Assembly: GCA_004151065.3 (NCBI GenBank)
Contig: NWUY0300017133.1
Coordinates: 21,145-53,622, forward strand
Direction of reading: 5' to 3'
Origin: Larix sibirica
Lineage: Eukaryota > Streptophyta > Pinopsida > Pinales > Pinaceae
DNA length: 32,478 nucleotides
Shown here piece by piece: positions 31,211 through 32,478 of this stretch. The position numbers and the translations under genes were made by a program. Under the pieces are notes generated by a model. It saw only the letters and a program-made list of their open reading frames with translations, was not told the DNA's origin and did not search any database. Within the stretch, counting starts at the first letter, position 1. Every line of letters begins with the position of its first letter.

Positions 31211-31433
31211 AAAAGACATGCTAAAAATCTGTGAAGATTTACTGTATTTGTATTCTGAGAAGGATAGATGTTTTAATGTGTATGCATTCTGAGAAGGATA
31301 GATGTGTAATCGCTGTATACAGTTAGTATAGATGTAAGCTACTAGAGCAGAAGACTACTGTTGACAAAACTCTTGTATACTTTGATTTCATGCTGAAATA
31401 TCAAGTATAAAATTTTTCGATGTGAAAAAAAAA
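31211..31433 (+). mobile_element. LINE-1E, 223-bp 5'-truncated LINE 3' stub
   Basis: Only the 3' untranslated end is present. It shares with LINE-1B the ordered blocks TTGACAAAACT, TTGTATA, TTTGATT and AATATCAAG, then a hairpin TTTTTC, loop GATGT, GAAAAA running into the A-tail (31425-31434). It is flanked by a 15-bp imperfect target-site duplication. An internal 20-bp repeat, ATTCTGAGAAGGATAGATGT (31252-31271 and 31286-31305), is present. Confidence 0.78.
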
Positions 31434-31448
31434 ATATTAAATTGGCTT
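31434..31448. repeat. Target-site duplication of LINE-1E, right copy
   Basis: ATATTAAATTGGCTT, following the A-tail of LINE-1E; see the left copy at 31196-31210. Confidence 0.7.
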
Positions 31449-31584
31449 TGTTACTTATTTAAGTGTGTTTGTTTGTTTTATAATTGTGTTTGAATTCAAC
31501 AATTGGTCAAATCATTTTTTTGCATTATTTAAATTTAATTTTCGATTGCTTCAATCGATATTCACCATTGTCAAGTACCTTGAA

Positions 31585-31738
31585 AACATTTTAATTGTGA
31601 CACAAATTAATAACCCTTATTTATTTACATTAATAACATGCAATTCCTACTTATAAAGTTGATAACATTTTAATTGTGACACAAATTAATAACCCTTATT
31701 TATTTACATAACATGCAATTCCTACTAATAAAGTTGAT
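31585..31738. repeat. Tandem duplication, 79/75-bp units
   Basis: AACATTTTAATTGTGACACA begins both units (31585-31663 and 31664-31738), and both end AATAAAGTTGAT or ATAAAGTTGAT. The second lacks four bases of a TTAA-type stretch and has one further substitution. It is the least-diverged duplication in the window, hence recent. Non-coding, AT-rich. Confidence 0.92.
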
Positions 31739-31990
31739 AATATTTAAATTTCATTATTTTTAAGATTTACTAATTTATCTTCTTCAGTGAAATCACTCAT
31801 GATTCGTGAACACACTTTCATTCACATATGCATGATATGTTATGCGTGTGGTTGCAAAAAGGATTTATAGGTCTCAAGTTTTGCAATGTCCGCAAGAAAT
31901 TGACTGACATATGGAGACCTTTCTTAGATATCCCACATCAATTGATTGGTTGGCTACATATTATGAAAAACTTAAGTCCAAGATGCAACA
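31739..31990. other. Spacer, left edge of LINE-1F not resolved
   Basis: Contains a 65-codon plus-strand frame (31828-32025) that I do not recognise. LINE similarity is only credible from about 31991 on. Confidence 0.4.
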
Positions 31991-32478
31991 TTAAGGAGTG
32001 CAACTTCAATGGCAGTACAAGATAAAACTAAATTTTGGTTTACTTCTTTGTGGAAGTGGCATTGTTTAAAGTTTATAGTTGGTTTGCTCTCAAGCTCTCG
32101 AGAATAAGATACAAATTTGGGATAATTTGATGAAGAAAGGACGACTAGGGCCAAATATTTGTATATTGTGCATCAATGAAGCTAAAATAGTTGATCACCT
32201 ATTGGTCCATTGTGAATTTTTAAAACTTGTATGGTTGAAGGTGAGAAAAGAAGTAAAGATCAAATATCAATGGGCATCTCAAACCTTTGAATTAAGCTTT
32301 TATAATTGGATAATGGATGCAAATTACTCGAAAAAGCTTCCTTGTTTCATTAGCTGGAAAATGTGGAAACACATGAATGTGATTTTGTTTGAAGATAAAA
32401 GAAAAAATGTTATTGTTGATGTATTTGTAACTTTGGAAGATATTCACTTGTATATTGTATGTATTACATTTGTACTTT
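31991..32478 (+). pseudogene. LINE-1F ORF2 fragment (zf-RVT region), runs off the window
   Basis: From 31991 a frame reads LRSATSMAVQDKTKFWF and TSLWKWHCLK, the expected approach to zf-RVT. After a frameshift the frame from 32112 is open to the end of the window: IWDNLMKKGRLGPNICILC, DHLLVHC, FYNWIMDANYSKKLP and WKMWKHMNVILFEDKRKN. The zinc motif C-x2-C-x8-H-x4-C starts at 32160. This matches the region just before RNase H in LINE-1C and 1D. No stop occurs in the last 122 codons, so this copy may be better preserved beyond the window edge. Confidence 0.78.

Noticed and set aside
1-32478. CRISPR arrays, bacterial operons, rRNA or tRNA genes, or a novel multi-gene defence-like system
   Set aside because: No spaced direct-repeat array, no ribosome-binding sites or gene clusters, and no convincing cloverleaf. 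The window is fully consistent with a plant transposon graveyard.

Overview
This window is nuclear DNA of a land plant, most likely a seed plant with a large repeat-rich genome; a gymnosperm is my guess, not a demonstrated call. The evidence is plant-type L1-clade LINEs (ORF1 with a DUF4283-like domain and CCHC knuckle; ORF2 with AP endonuclease, reverse transcriptase, zf-RVT and RNase H), a decayed N-terminal piece of a plant glutamate receptor-like gene, a Ty3/gypsy-type gag relic and AT-rich spacers. I see no intact host gene, no bacterial-type operon, no CRISPR array and no convincing RNA gene. Nearly everything recognisable is a transposable element in some state of decay.

Layout. 1-1930: AT-rich spacer with three tandem duplications plus a fourth at its right edge. 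1933-9130 (minus): LINE-1A, about 7.2 kb, bounded by a perfect 14-16 bp target-site duplication (TSD); it splits the second unit of an older tandem duplication and has about 1.4 kb after RNase H with unexplained reading frames. 9145-10139: AT-rich spacer. 10155-18979 (plus): LINE-1B, bounded by a perfect 15-bp TSD, interrupted near its 5' end by about 1.9 kb carrying a Helitron-type helicase relic. 18995-22340: spacer with the glutamate receptor fragment (minus) and the gag relic (minus). 22345-24636 (plus): LINE-1C, a 5'-truncated copy whose ORF2 tail stays in one frame. 24652-24826: possible old SINE. 24932-30585 (plus): LINE-1D, 5'-truncated inside ORF1, with a 17-bp imperfect TSD and the best-preserved catalytic residues. 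31211-31433: LINE-1E, a 223-bp 3' stub with its own TSD. 31991-32478: LINE-1F, a zf-RVT fragment running off the window.

How the parts relate. In an active LINE, ORF1 binds the RNA, and ORF2 nicks the target, primes reverse transcription from the 3' tail and removes RNA with RNase H. All copies here are broken, but comparing them recovers design features. ORF1 and ORF2 overlap by ATGA in 1A and 1D, with a degenerate equivalent in 1B. Copies 1B, 1C, 1D and 1E share a 3' end made of an AATATCAAG-like block followed by a hairpin whose right arm is the start of the poly(A) tail. LINE-1A has a different 3' end and is a separate lineage. Short local tandem duplications of 8 to about 235 bp recur in every region and account for some of the frame breaks.
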